A DNA stretch of 64,000 nt, taken from assembly GCA_036924855.1 (NCBI GenBank), contig JBAGRP010000001.1, forward strand, positions 4,030,001 through 4,094,000, in the 5' to 3' direction. Below are positions 52,641 through 61,511 of this stretch, in pieces. Within the stretch, counting starts at the first letter, position 1; each line of letters begins with the position of its first letter. The notes under the pieces are model-generated. The model saw nothing but the letters and a program-made list of their open reading frames with translations, did no database searches and was not told the origin of the DNA. The translations under genes were made by a program, and so were the position numbers. This stretch comes from Nitrobacteraceae bacterium AZCC 2146 (GTDB taxonomy: Bacteria; Pseudomonadota; Alphaproteobacteria; Rhizobiales; Xanthobacteraceae).

Positions 52641-52915
52641 GATTCGCGATTGACGAGGACGGGTTTTTTCCTGCGATAAAGCCGTGAACGAGGATGAGGT
52701 AGACGCAATCACTTGCCTACCGACATGCACTCGCGTTTTGGGCACGACCTCCTTGAGAGACGTTGCTGCCTGGAAGAAATCCGTAATCCACTCCTCTTCG
52801 CAACGGAGGAGGAAGTTTGACCGTGAGTCAAAAGGGATAAGAGGCGCGCTGACATGTCAAGTTGCGTTCCCCTCCATGCTATGGCTAGTTTAGACCTCGA
52901 CCATAAGGCGTTGGG

Positions 52916-52996
52916 TCAGGGGGCGTCAGGATTCGCAAGCGTCAGTGTCACCACCATTCCCCAAAGCGCCAGGGAGATAAGTGCAGCGTGTTTCAT
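52916..52996 (-). pseudogene. Shortened copy of the small membrane protein at 43233
   Basis: MKHAALISLALWGMVVTLTL ANPDAP stops early compared with the 43-aa copy at 43233-43364. The DNA around it (about 52920-53065) is nearly the same as 43293-43435. Confidence 0.5.
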
Positions 52997-53105
52997 CGCC
53001 TATAGCGCCTTAATGCCATTGTGACGGGCGCTCTATAGCCGGGGCTCTAGAGGCATGCAATCAATCGGACGTCCGACGGGCCTCCAGCAGAATGATCCGA
53101 GCCCC

Positions 53106-53288
53106 TTAGGCGCCTGACCGATCAAGTTCGTCCAGCCCAGCCTCGGTAATGACCGGAACATCGTCTTGCAGTTCGACAAAACCTCGATCGATCAGATCGC
53201 GGACATGTTCGGGGTCCAGCGGTATCAGCTTCAAGCGATCCGCCTTGATGTCTCGAAGTGTCCAACGTAGGTCAATGAGGTCGGGCAT
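53106..53288 (-). CDS. Small conserved protein, intact paralogue
   Basis: A 60-aa protein, MPDLIDLRWTLRDIKADRLK, LIPLDPEHVRDLIDRGFVEL, QDDVPVITEAGLDELDRSGA. It resembles a short winged-helix end (LIDRGFVEL.....ITEAGLDEL), so it may bind DNA. The frameshifted copy is at 43617-43798. Confidence 0.65.
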   Translation of the reverse strand: MPDLIDLRWTLRDIKADRLKLIPLDPEHVRDLIDRGFVELQDDVPVITEAGLDELDRSGA

Positions 53289-53340
53289 GCTGTTTGGTCC
53301 TAGGGCCTCAGGCGGCAACTTACGAAGATGGACACCTATT

Positions 53341-53583
53341 TCACGTCCCAAACGGCCGCAGGTGAGCTTCAATGATTCCACGGGCGGCCACGTAGATGCC
53401 CTGCATTTCAGGTGTCTTCGCTTGAGCCGCTTCCAGCATCAACAGCGCCTGTTCGAAAATCTCCCGCTCCTCATCGACCGACAGAACATCTTTCCGCGTC
53501 AACATTGACACAAGAGCGGCTAGTGTCGCCGACGATACGATATCCGACACCGCAATGGATTGGAGGAGATCAAGATCTTTCAT
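53341..53583 (-). CDS. Small helical protein
   Basis: Start at the ATG at 53583 (MKDLDLLQSIAVSDIVSSAT), 80 aa. It is helical throughout: LAALVSMLTRKDVLSVDEER, EIFEQALLMLEAAQAKTPEM, QGIYVAARGIIEAHLRPFG. Conserved-looking; no known function. GGAGGA lies upstream. Confidence 0.6.
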   Translation of the reverse strand: MKDLDLLQSIAVSDIVSSATLAALVSMLTRKDVLSVDEEREIFEQALLMLEAAQAKTPEMQGIYVAARGIIEAHLRPFGT

Positions 53584-54217
53584 CGCAATCCCAATGGTCG
53601 CAGGTGGGTCAATACGACCACCCATGGACGAGCCGATAACGCCGACAATTCCATAAAAATGCCATAGCAGATTCACATCCAAAGAAATTACTAGCCTAGC
53701 ATGAACCAGCCCTAGTTATACCTGACAGGTTCGGCATGCCGCTAATTTAGCGGCGCCGGGCAAGACTGTCATCTGGGCGGTGCGGAACGTCTTTAAGCGC
53801 TCACAGGTTAACTTGGGCGCCGACCGGACATTACGGCGTGTCAGGCCCCGCCACACATCCCCCTTGTCCCCCAAGGCGGGGCCTTTCTGTACTCCGGAGA
53901 CCGGGAGGGGCCGCAGCGACGGGCTCGGCCGGGCTCTCGCTCTGGCCTTCAATCCATCGGCCGCGCATGGTGTCCCAAGGGCGTCGCGCTTGCTTCCGAA
54001 TCGCAGCAAGCCGCCTTTTACTAAGTCGGCGCTGGTGCTATTCATCGGCCAGTTCGAGGACGACAAATGCAGAGACAAATGCAAAAGAGATGCCTACGCG
54101 GACCTCTAGCATAAAAGCCTCCCTGCCCGCGTCGCTGCAGGCGCGGTAAGTTTGGCATTCAATCGCAAGGTGACATCGACGACGGCAAGTCGCCCGCGAG
54201 AATGCGAAACAAGCGTC
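53584..54217. other. Gene-poor region with a terminator
   Basis: No convincing protein gene. The plus-strand hairpin at 53843-53880 with no gene before it hints at a small RNA between about 53720 and 53885. Confidence 0.35.
53843..53887 (+). terminator. Terminator-like hairpin
   Basis: AGGCCCCGCC and GGCGGGGCC pair across a pyrimidine-rich loop and are followed by TTTCTGT. The stem is strong but the T-run is short. Confidence 0.55.
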
Positions 54218-54361
54218 TTAGAACCATTCGCCGGGCACGTATTGGTCCAGGATCAGCACAACCAACGATAGCAGCAGCCAGAATCCGCCAAATATGGCCA
54301 GGGACGAAACCGCCGGTCGAGGCTTTGCCGAAGGTATTGAAAGCCCGACAACAGCTCGCAA
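54218..54361 (-). CDS. Possible small membrane protein
   Basis: An open frame reading LRAVVGLSIPSAKPRPAVSS, LAIFGGFWLLLSLVVLILDQ YVPGEWF contains a convincing transmembrane helix near the C-terminus. There is no ATG; a TTG would be the start. It could be the end of a larger lost gene. Low support. Confidence 0.3.
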   Translation of the reverse strand: MRAVVGLSIPSAKPRPAVSSLAIFGGFWLLLSLVVLILDQYVPGEWF

Positions 54362-54570
54362 AAGGCAGAGCCCAGGCCCGGGAGATTGAGCATGGTCGAA
54401 GCCACAAAACTCGCGCCCATTGTTGCCGCGGACTCCCCTGGCGGTGACCCAATGCCCAGACGGAGTTTCGCGACAAGGCCTTGGCGCTGTGCAGAGAGCT
54501 TCGCGAGACCTACGACCTTATCGAGTGAAGACCCCTACGAGCGCGCCTTACCGAAACCCTGCCCTCGAAA

Positions 54571-57500
54571 TTACACGATCCATATATCATGCGAGGTCAG
54601 CGGCGTCGTGACACCGGTCAGCGTCACGGATGCGTCGTGGCCGAGGTCGATGACGGTGTCATGACCGACGGTGTGGAAGGAAAGATGAGCGAAGTCAGTC
54701 ACGACGGTCGAGTCGATCTGAATGACGTCATGGCCCGCAGAATCCCCGGGCTTGAAATTGTTGATGATGTCGTGCCCGGACGTTTGCTTGAAGACGAATG
54801 TATCTCCGCCGGAGCTGTTCATCACGTCGTTCGCCGATGTAGACGTCAACGTCACACCTGACGCATAGGCCGTCATGGTGTGGGAACCATCGTTATTGTC
54901 AAAGGTCGATGCGACTCTGTGCCCCGACGCATCCAGCACATCGTGTCGCGCCTCATAGGCCTGCCCTGTGATCCCGAACGTATCGACCTCCCGCGTGCCA
55001 TCGGCGTGTCGATGAGTTTCGGAAGTCAGGCTGCCGTCCGAAGCGTAGCTGGACTGCAGATAGGAGCCGTCCTTCTGCGTCACCGTCTGCTGGGCGATGT
55101 GGCCGAGGCTGTCGTACTGATCCAGCGTCCGGACGCCGTCGGTGCCGACCGTCTGTTTCAGGGCCAGCGTGCCGTCTTCGTGAAACTGCTCGATCAGAAT
55201 GCTGTGACCTGAAACGTCGCGAATGCTGTGCTCGGACGTATAAGTCTTGCCGACGATCCCGTAGGTGTAGATGTCGCGCGAGCCATCGGCATGCCGGAGG
55301 GTTTCGGCGGTCAGGCTGCCGTCTGCGCCGTAGTTGGACTGCACGTAAGAGCCGTCCTTCTGCGTCACAGTCTCCTGGCCGAGATGGCCAAGGGCGTCAT
55401 ATCGATCGAGCGTCGTGGCGCCGCTGGCGTCGACAGCCTGCTTCATGACCAGCGAACCATCGTCGCGGAAGCCTTCGATCAGCACGCTGTGCCCCGAGGC
55501 ATCGGTGACCGTATGCAGGGAGGTGTAGTCGGTGCCAACGATACCGTAGCTGTAGATGTCGCGCGACCCGTCGGCGTGCCGGATCGTCTCGCCGGTTTCA
55601 GATCCCGCCGCATTGAAGGTGAACTGATCGAACGAGCCGTCGGCATAATTCTTTGCAAATGTTGTGAGATGGCCCGCGGTGTCATAGCCCGTGATATCGA
55701 CCGAGCCATCGCCGTTGACGGCCTGCCTGAAGGCGAGATCGCCGTCCGCAAAAAAGCGCTCGATCAGCGTGGTATGGCCGCTGGCGTTGATGACGTCATG
55801 CTCGGACGTATACTCCTTGCCGGCAATTGCAGAACTGTAGACGTCGCGCGAGCCGTCGGCATGGCTAACCGTTTCGCTTGTGATGTTTCCGGCGCTGTCG
55901 GTCGTCTGAATCTGGTACGAGTCGCCGGCGGAAAGGCCGGATTGGATCGCCGCAGGCGCGGCAGCGCCGATCGTGACGTCCGCGAACTTCAGGAATTCGA
56001 TATTTGTCAGGTGATCGGTGCCGTCGCGGCCCGCCATCCGGTCGCTGACGTCAATCTGGTTTCCGACCCGGCTGAAGGTGTAATCGCTGACCTTGCCCGA
56101 GAACACCGCCGTATCGCTTCCATCGCCGCCATCGATGATATCGTCGCCGATGCCGCCGGCGATCACGTCGTTGTCGCTCGATGCACCGAAGAACCAGTCC
56201 TGATGGTTCGTCGTGTCGAAGTGGATGCTGCGGACATAGAGGTCGAAGGTGCCCGGCGAGCTGGCGTTGGTGCCATCCGCCGGCAGCAGGGCGACACCGT
56301 TGATCGAAACGTCCTTGATATGCAGCGCCCGCCCCGAGGTGGAGTTGGCCAGCGAGATATCGACGCTGGTGATGGCGTCCGGATTGTTGAAGCTCACCGT
56401 GAAGGTCTGATACCCCGACGGATCCGTCGCCGGCTTGAATTCGAGCAATCCGGACACAGCCTGCCCGTTGACCAGAAGCTGCGCCTGCGCGCCGGTGCCG
56501 CCGACGACGGAACCATATCCAGTCAGGGTTATCGTCGTCGTCGCTAGCCTTCCGGCCGTGGCGGGACCGCCGGTGATGACATCGTTTCCGGCGCCGCCGT
56601 GGATGACGTCATTGCCGAGCCCGCTGTTGATCGTGTCATTGCCCCGACCGAGATCGATGGTGTCGGCAATCGCCGAGCCGGTCACGGAGAGGTTGGGCAC
56701 GGCGCCGTCGCCATGGAAGTATTGCGAGACCACGGTCGCTGCAGGTTTTCCCATCACCGAATAGCCAGTGGCAGAATACTGGTTGTTGAGATCCCATTGC
56801 CAGAGTTCGACGCCCTTCAGCCAGCTGCCGCCATGGGCGGTCCAGACCTGGAAGAAGGCGTTGTAGGCATCTGCCTGTTCGCCCACGTCGGCGGTGCCGC
56901 CGGACGTCCAGGCTCCCGGGCGGATGGCGGTGCCGTCGAGGCTGCGATAGCCGACCTCGGTCATCAGCACGGGTTTGCCGTATTGCTCGGACAGCCCGTG
57001 AAGGAAATCGACCGGGGATTTGTTCTGGAATGCCGTTGCATAATATGGATTGAACGGCACCTCGGTCCAGGCATGGACCAGATCCTGCACCGTCGGCGTA
57101 TTGCTGGAGGTCAGCGGCGGGTAGGTGTTCACGCCGATGGTGTCGACCTGATCCCAGAAGCTGACCTTGGAGGCCTCGTCCGTCGCCGCGGCGTAGGTCA
57201 GTTCCCCGTGATAGACCTCGCGAACCGCCGATATCAGGTCGGTCCAGTAGCCACGATAGGCCTGACCCGACAGGCTGCTCATTTCATTGCCGAGCGCGAA
57301 CGTCTCGACGCCGCCGGCCTGCGCGATGGTGGCAAGGTGCACAATTTCGGTTTTGTAGGAGGCAAAGAAGGAACTGACGTCGGTGGGAGCCAGGCCGGAT
57401 GACGCCGTTCCATTGAGTGTGGAAATCGCCGGCTTGAACAGCACCGAAAGTCCCGCAGCGTGCGCGGCACTAAAGCCTGCCAGCAGGGTTGCATCGCTTT

Positions 57501-57702
57501 CGGTTTTGCCGGGATCGGCAAATACGGCGTTGCTGGTTCCGCTCTGGGTCCAGATGCGCGCGGTCAGTTCGATCGAGTTCGAACCGAGCGATGCGATGGA
57601 TTGAAATGCCTGATTGGCGGAGGCGCTGGCAAATTGCCCGTTCCACTCGGAAAGCGCACCGAAGCCTTGAACATCGAAGATATTTGCCACATGGAACTCC
57701 AT
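54571..57702 (-). CDS. RTX-type secreted protein with glycosidase-like N-terminus
   Basis: A 1043-aa protein without an N-terminal signal. Residues about 1-330 form a TIM-barrel hydrolase-like domain (SIELTARIWTQSG; FALGNEMSSLSGQ with a candidate acid/base Glu; IGVNTYPP; VLMTEVGYRS with a candidate nucleophile), reminiscent of GH113-like enzymes. Next come RTX repeats (GNDTINSGLGNDVIHGGAGN), a CBM60-like beta domain (TITLTGYGSVVGG ... ALHIKDVSINGVAL), more RTX (GGIGDDIIDGGDGSDTAVF), four 95-aa repeats (HADGSRDIYSYGIVG...) and a C-terminal RTX-like end (GGDTFVFKQTSGHDIINNF). It is probably exported by a type I system using the C-terminus. No transporter is nearby. Substrate unknown. Confidence 0.8.
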   Translation of the reverse strand: MEFHVANIFDVQGFGALSEWNGQFASASANQAFQSIASLGSNSIELTARIWTQSGTSNAVFADPGKTESDATLLAGFSAAHAAGLSVLFKPAISTLNGTASSGLAPTDVSSFFASYKTEIVHLATIAQAGGVETFALGNEMSSLSGQAYRGYWTDLISAVREVYHGELTYAAATDEASKVSFWDQVDTIGVNTYPPLTSSNTPTVQDLVHAWTEVPFNPYYATAFQNKSPVDFLHGLSEQYGKPVLMTEVGYRSLDGTAIRPGAWTSGGTADVGEQADAYNAFFQVWTAHGGSWLKGVELWQWDLNNQYSATGYSVMGKPAATVVSQYFHGDGAVPNLSVTGSAIADTIDLGRGNDTINSGLGNDVIHGGAGNDVITGGPATAGRLATTTITLTGYGSVVGGTGAQAQLLVNGQAVSGLLEFKPATDPSGYQTFTVSFNNPDAITSVDISLANSTSGRALHIKDVSINGVALLPADGTNASSPGTFDLYVRSIHFDTTNHQDWFFGASSDNDVIAGGIGDDIIDGGDGSDTAVFSGKVSDYTFSRVGNQIDVSDRMAGRDGTDHLTNIEFLKFADVTIGAAAPAAIQSGLSAGDSYQIQTTDSAGNITSETVSHADGSRDVYSSAIAGKEYTSEHDVINASGHTTLIERFFADGDLAFRQAVNGDGSVDITGYDTAGHLTTFAKNYADGSFDQFTFNAAGSETGETIRHADGSRDIYSYGIVGTDYTSLHTVTDASGHSVLIEGFRDDGSLVMKQAVDASGATTLDRYDALGHLGQETVTQKDGSYVQSNYGADGSLTAETLRHADGSRDIYTYGIVGKTYTSEHSIRDVSGHSILIEQFHEDGTLALKQTVGTDGVRTLDQYDSLGHIAQQTVTQKDGSYLQSSYASDGSLTSETHRHADGTREVDTFGITGQAYEARHDVLDASGHRVASTFDNNDGSHTMTAYASGVTLTSTSANDVMNSSGGDTFVFKQTSGHDIINNFKPGDSAGHDVIQIDSTVVTDFAHLSFHTVGHDTVIDLGHDASVTLTGVTTPLTSHDIWIV
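54980..56000 (-). repeat. 285-bp tandem repeats in the RTX gene
   Basis: The codons for HADG(S/T)R(D/E)(I/V) recur near 54985, 55270, 55555 and 55840, each 285 bp apart. This makes four 95-aa units (HADGSRDIY ... SGHxxLIExFxxDG ... YDxxGH ... KDGSYxQS). The units have diverged more than those of tpsA, suggesting older expansion. Confidence 0.8.
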
Positions 57703-57950
57703 CGTTGTTCGACGAATATCGGAAAGCCTTAACGTTCCTCTTAAAGATTCGAAGAAGAATCTTGCGACTGTGGGAATTGCGCGAAATAGCGCGACGAAAT
57801 TCGTACTGCGTTATTTCTGCAACGAGGATTCGCAACGCGCCATCGCTATTGGTTCCGCTTCTGGAACCATGTGGAGAATAGGGAACCGCGCAACGTAAGC
57901 GCTGCGAGTTAGCTGGTGGAAAAACGCAGGTGAAATTTTCGCGCGGCTCT

Positions 57951-58240
57951 TCACTTCGGATCGGCACTCGCCGTCACCGGCCGCACCGGATCGCCTTCGC
58001 GCAGCAGCGCGCCAGCGCGCGCCACCACGATGTCGCCTTCGCTCAATCCTTCGCGGATTTCTACCCGGCCCGCCGACATCAATCCGACTTCGACGCGCCG
58101 GGCTTCGACGCGCTGCCGCCGCACCACCTGCACCACCGTGCCGCCGGTGCCGTAGAGAATCGCGGTCAAGGGCACTGCGATGCCGCAGCTCTCGCCGGTT
58201 TTGATCATAGCGCGGGCATAGGCGTTGCTCATCAACCGCC
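57951..58240 (-). pseudogene. RND efflux membrane-fusion protein, C-terminal remnant
   Basis: YARAMIKTGESCGIAVPLTA, ILYGTGGTVVQVVRRQRVEA, RRVEVGLMSAGRVEIREGLS and EGDIVVARAGALLREGDPVR are the beta-barrel and membrane-proximal parts of a HlyD/AcrA-type adaptor. Everything before is missing; at 58240 the sequence changes to phage-like DNA. No RND pump lies next to it. Confidence 0.75.
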
Positions 58241-58440
58241 GCGGCGAGTTTGCTCGTTTCGACACCCCGGCAGTCAAGGAGCTAGTCAAGGAGTTGCTCG
58301 AAGGCGGACAGGAAGCCTTTGACTTCCGCAAGCAGAAGTATGGCTTCGCATCCGAAGCAAATACGACTTGCGCCACCTTCTTCACCAAGGAAGACGATGG
58401 CCTAACGCAGGATTGGAAAAATCATCGCGTCTTAGCGTTG
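58240..58440 (+). pseudogene. Unrecognised gene fragment
   Basis: GEFARFDTPAVKELVKELLE, GGQEAFDFRKQKYGFASEAN, TTCATFFTKEDDGLTQDW reads like real soluble protein but has no clear start. It breaks into the terminase fragment on the opposite strand at about 58440. Probably one more scrap in a mosaic of phage and plasmid pieces. Confidence 0.3.
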
Positions 58441-58681
58441 CTTCAGCCCACATCGCGTACGCACCGCAATAAGCTGCGAGCGCCGCACGATCGAGCTTTG
58501 TGATCATGTTGAGCGAGGAAAGCTCGCCGACCAATCTCGCCCACTCACGTTGCGCTGGTTCTGGTGGACAATCGGGGATGACCGGGTCAGGCCGGGGTTC
58601 GTTCTTATTCAGCGGACGTTTGCCGGGGTTGCCGGTAAGGACCTTCATCCGTGAGGGCTTCGGAGGACGGCCGCGCATCAC
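58438..58681 (-). pseudogene. Phage terminase small subunit (P27 family), 5' part
   Basis: MRGRPPKPSRMKVLTGNPGK, RPLNKNEPRPDPVIPDCPPE, WARLVGELSSLNMITKLDRA ALAAYCGAYAMWAEA is the N-terminal half of a P27-type terminase small subunit. Homology ends near 58438 and the frame runs out at 58382. A remnant of a tailed-phage packaging module. Confidence 0.75.
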
Positions 58682-58684
58682 GAT

Positions 58685-58820
58685 GTCCCCTCAATTTCTG
58701 GCCGCATGACCGAGATGGCAATATTCTCGTCCGCTTTTGGAAAGGCCAGTCCGTCCCACTCGCGGATCGCAACTTCGCCAGTGAAGGACTGCCAGCGCTT
58801 GAGGACCAGATGGTGCGGCG
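58685..58820 (-). pseudogene. DNA methyltransferase C-terminal fragment
   Basis: The frame HHLVLKRWQSFTGEVAIREW DGLAFPKADENIAISVMRPE IEGTS resembles the last part (V..RWQ.FTG..A) of phage-type DNA methylases, which often precede terminase genes. The catalytic motifs are missing. Directly upstream of the terminase scrap on the same strand. Confidence 0.45.
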
Positions 58821-59242
58821 ATGTCGCCGACCCACACCCGGAAGGGTGGCAAGCTCTACGCTATTACATCAGCCAGAGCGTCATCAAGCGCGGGACGGAC
58901 GCCTGCCCGGTTCGCCAGGTCCCGGCCGCTGAGATCGAACGGATCGTCATTGAGCAGATCCGGTCTCTGCTGCTGTCGCCTGAGGTCATTGTCGCCACCT
59001 GGCGCGCGGCCCAGAAGGCAGGCACGTCCCTCGGCGAGAATGACGTCCGCAGCGCGCTGGTGGAATTCGAGCCGCTCTGGGCTGAGCTGTTCCCAGCCGA
59101 ACAAGCCCGCATTGTCGAACTGCTAGTCGAGCGGATCGACATCAGCCCCACCGGCATCGATCTCCGTCTGCGGGTGGACGGCCTGACCTCGCTTTGTAAC
59201 GATCTTCGCGGCGCCCCCGCTTCGCAGCAAGAGGCCGCATGA
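58815..59242 (+). pseudogene. Large serine recombinase, C-terminal part, frameshifted
   Basis: SPTHTRKGGKLY in one frame and ALRYYISQSVIKRGTDACPV in the next form the zinc-ribbon/recombinase region, split by a frameshift near 58855. The rest, RQVPAAEIERIVIEQIRSLL, continues to QQEAA. The catalytic N-terminal resolvase domain is gone. The final codons overlap the next start (ATGA). Confidence 0.75.
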
Positions 59243-59676
59243 CCACTCAACAGAATCTCATCGTTGGCAAATCCCGGCGCCCCACTCTCAGCAGGGACGG
59301 AAGGACGATCTCGGTCCACATTCCAATCACGATGCGCCACCGAGGTGTCCGAAAGCAGGTCGTGACGCCGGCCGATGCGACGCCCTGGATCCCGCGCGCC
59401 GCTCGGATCGACGGCACCTTGGTGAAAGCAGTCGTTCGCGCGCATCGCTGGCGGGACATGCTGGAATCCGGCCGCTACGCCACTGTTCGAGACTTGGCGA
59501 ACGCTGAAAGCATCAACGAGTCGTACCTCAGTCGCGTGCTGCGGCTGACGTTACTCGCGCCGTCCATCGTTCAAGTTATCCTTGATGGGCACCAATCGGA
59601 CGACCTGCAACTCGATAGTTTGCTTGGGCAAGTCCTCCCGACTTGGCAACAGCAATACGCTCAGATTCTCAAATAA
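59239..59676 (+). CDS. Recombinase-associated helix-turn-helix protein
   Basis: A 145-aa protein overlapping the recombinase stop. It has ISVHIPITMRHRGVRKQVVT, RIDGTLVKAVVRAHRWRDML ESG and a ParB-like HTH, YATVRDLANAESINESYLSR VLRLTLLAPSIVQVILDG. Proteins of this type follow large serine recombinases in many alphaproteobacterial islands. It may survive as an orphan DNA-binding protein. Confidence 0.7.
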   Translation: MTTQQNLIVGKSRRPTLSRDGRTISVHIPITMRHRGVRKQVVTPADATPWIPRAARIDGTLVKAVVRAHRWRDMLESGRYATVRDLANAESINESYLSRVLRLTLLAPSIVQVILDGHQSDDLQLDSLLGQVLPTWQQQYAQILK

Positions 59677-59736
59677 TCTAAACTACATTCGAGAAAAAAC
59701 GCGATGCTTTAGCATTCGCTTCGCACGCACCGTAGA

Positions 59737-61062
59737 TCAACTAACCGGCAGCACGCGACCACCCGCGTATAGCTCTCGAAGAATGCCAATGAGAGTGTAA
59801 AACGAGAGAATGCTCGCATAGGCCTGGATATGTTTATGCTTCGCACCGTCTCCGAAATCCGCAACGCCCTTTATGCCCAGCACTCCAGGAGGTCGGCCTA
59901 CACATTTTTGAGCCGCCGTGAATACGCCATAAAGCTCCATTTCTAGACCCACCGCAGACGGGTGACGCTTAATTATCTCATCGATCTGTGCCGAATCTGC
60001 TATCACGCTTGATCCTGACACAACCATTCCGTATTTGAGCTCAGGTGTTTGCCGAATCGATTCGCCATAAGCCTCTCGCAGCTTTCGAGACCCCGCTGAC
60101 TTTAAGAAGGTTGCAAAAATCGGGACGATCGATTCGCTAGCTGTCTCAATAGTCGCAGAAAGAACCGGGGCAATCGCACCATCTACAGTTCGAATGTTAG
60201 CTCTGTTGCGAAAGAGTCGCTCCTTTTCTTTGCCGTACTCCAAATACTTCCCCTCTTCCCAGCATGCACACTCTCTCGCAATCAACACATCGCCAAACAG
60301 AGCCGGGCTGGAAGATCTCTCATGATTGAACCCGCACGCCATCCCGAGCATAGAGACAATTCTTGGACGTAGAAGGCTTATGGCTTGGCTGGTGAGGACC
60401 GCTGCTGATGCGATTCCCATCTCTCCTATGCAAATTAGCGTCGTCCTGAGGCTCCGACCGCCTTCGAAAGTCATCCTGCCAGTAAGCGTCCGATGCGTTG
60501 GGAAGTAAGGACTATTTTTGGAGGGATCAGACTCCCAATCCATTTTTTCAGAAATCGGCTTAAATTCATTTTCGTAACGGGCCACTACGATCAGCAAGTC
60601 GGTCTGATAATTGTTGCTGATAAACTGAACTGAGGCCGTCTTCGACTTGATCAGGTAAATAATCTTTCCTGCAATTCGATCAGCCCAATCTTCAGTCTCG
60701 AACGAAAACAACTCCAGAGCGAGGAGGCTCTCCGAATAATACGCTCGCTCAGTTTCAGCAACTGCGCTATGTTGAGTTAGTCCAATTATATGCGGTACAG
60801 GCGTAAGCTCTCCGGCCTGCATCATGGATAGCAGCGTTCGTGAATTCTCAGCGCTGACGGTTCCCGCTGCAACCGGTATCAAAAGATCAAGAACAACAAG
60901 ATCGAATGTACTTTCTGTAAGGGTTCTAACAGCAGAATTATACTCGTCCGCCCAAACAAATTTGCACGAAATGTGACTTAGGCGCACCTCTAAGAGGGCC
61001 ACGATCCGCTGATACTTTTCCGCGGAATCTTCGACTATCAAAACACGAAACTCGACATTCAC
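59737..61062 (-). CDS. dtcC: DtcC-like effector: receiver + nucleoside-phosphorylase domain
   Basis: A 441-aa fusion. Residues 1-125 form a receiver: FRVLIVEDSAEK (E11, D12), LVVLDLLIP with phosphoacceptor D59, HIIGLTQHS. Residues about 150-441 form a PNP/UDP-phosphorylase-fold domain: LICIGEMGIASAAVLTSQAI, SMLGMACGF, FGDVLIARE, AVGLEMELYGVF (the E-M-E ribose/base site) and LGIKGVADFGD. In Detocs systems this effector, once phosphorylated, cleaves ATP to adenine and ribose triphosphate and halts phage growth. The GTG start overlaps the stop of the receiver gene (GTGA). Assignment rests on domain architecture and gene order recalled from the published Detocs family. Confidence 0.85.
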   Translation of the reverse strand: MNVEFRVLIVEDSAEKYQRIVALLEVRLSHISCKFVWADEYNSAVRTLTESTFDLVVLDLLIPVAAGTVSAENSRTLLSMMQAGELTPVPHIIGLTQHSAVAETERAYYSESLLALELFSFETEDWADRIAGKIIYLIKSKTASVQFISNNYQTDLLIVVARYENEFKPISEKMDWESDPSKNSPYFPTHRTLTGRMTFEGGRSLRTTLICIGEMGIASAAVLTSQAISLLRPRIVSMLGMACGFNHERSSSPALFGDVLIARECACWEEGKYLEYGKEKERLFRNRANIRTVDGAIAPVLSATIETASESIVPIFATFLKSAGSRKLREAYGESIRQTPELKYGMVVSGSSVIADSAQIDEIIKRHPSAVGLEMELYGVFTAAQKCVGRPPGVLGIKGVADFGDGAKHKHIQAYASILSFYTLIGILRELYAGGRVLPVS

Positions 61063-61511
61063 TTTAGAACCCCTTCCACGGCACTAAGAAGATCCGCATG
61101 CCAACTCTGATTGGTGAGATCGACGCGAACAATGCCGCGATATATTCCAGGAAACGCCTGCCTTAAAAGATCATGCAGTTGCTCCACAGAACCAATATTC
61201 AGAAGCCCGCTTTGCGAAAATACTGTGTGCTGCGTTGCGACGATGACCGGATACTTGATTCGCTTTCCCGTCATGTACTGAAGGAGCTCTAGCCCCGCCA
61301 ACGCCTCCTTCTTAACCGCCTGCCCAATGCCTGAAGAGACCTGAAAGGTCATATCAAGAATTACTAAGTCCCACACATCATGCTCAAGCATTGCGTAGGC
61401 GCCAGAGATAGTAGGAATGAACTCAAAATCTGCATCGTATCGTGAACGAATCTGAGCTGCGATCTCATCGCCCTTTAACTTGTTGTCTTCCACAATCAGA
61501 ATGCGAGTCAT
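61059..61511 (-). CDS. dtcB: DtcB-like stand-alone receiver
   Basis: A 150-aa receiver domain: MTRILIVEDNKLKGDEIAAQ (E8, D9), WDLVILDMTFQVSSG (D53), VIVATQHTVFSQSG. No output domain follows. In Detocs the middle protein is thought to take phosphate from the kinase and buffer the pathway so that the effector is not triggered by noise. It overlaps both neighbours by four bases (ATGA and GTGA), the tightest form of operon coupling. The typical Lys-Pro motif of receivers is not evident. Confidence 0.83.
   Translation of the reverse strand: MTRILIVEDNKLKGDEIAAQIRSRYDADFEFIPTISGAYAMLEHDVWDLVILDMTFQVSSGIGQAVKKEALAGLELLQYMTGKRIKYPVIVATQHTVFSQSGLLNIGSVEQLHDLLRQAFPGIYRGIVRVDLTNQSWHADLLSAVEGVLK

Noticed and set aside
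52684-52893. 69-codon plus-strand frame after the GGDEF-EAL gene
   Set aside because: No start signal and no family-like sequence; the region fits the decayed 3' tail of that gene.
53716-54084. 122-codon minus-strand frame
   Set aside because: It runs through a terminator hairpin and is low-complexity; no support as a gene.
55228-56547. 439-codon plus-strand frame opposite the RTX gene
   Set aside because: Shadow caused by the periodic repeats of the minus-strand protein.
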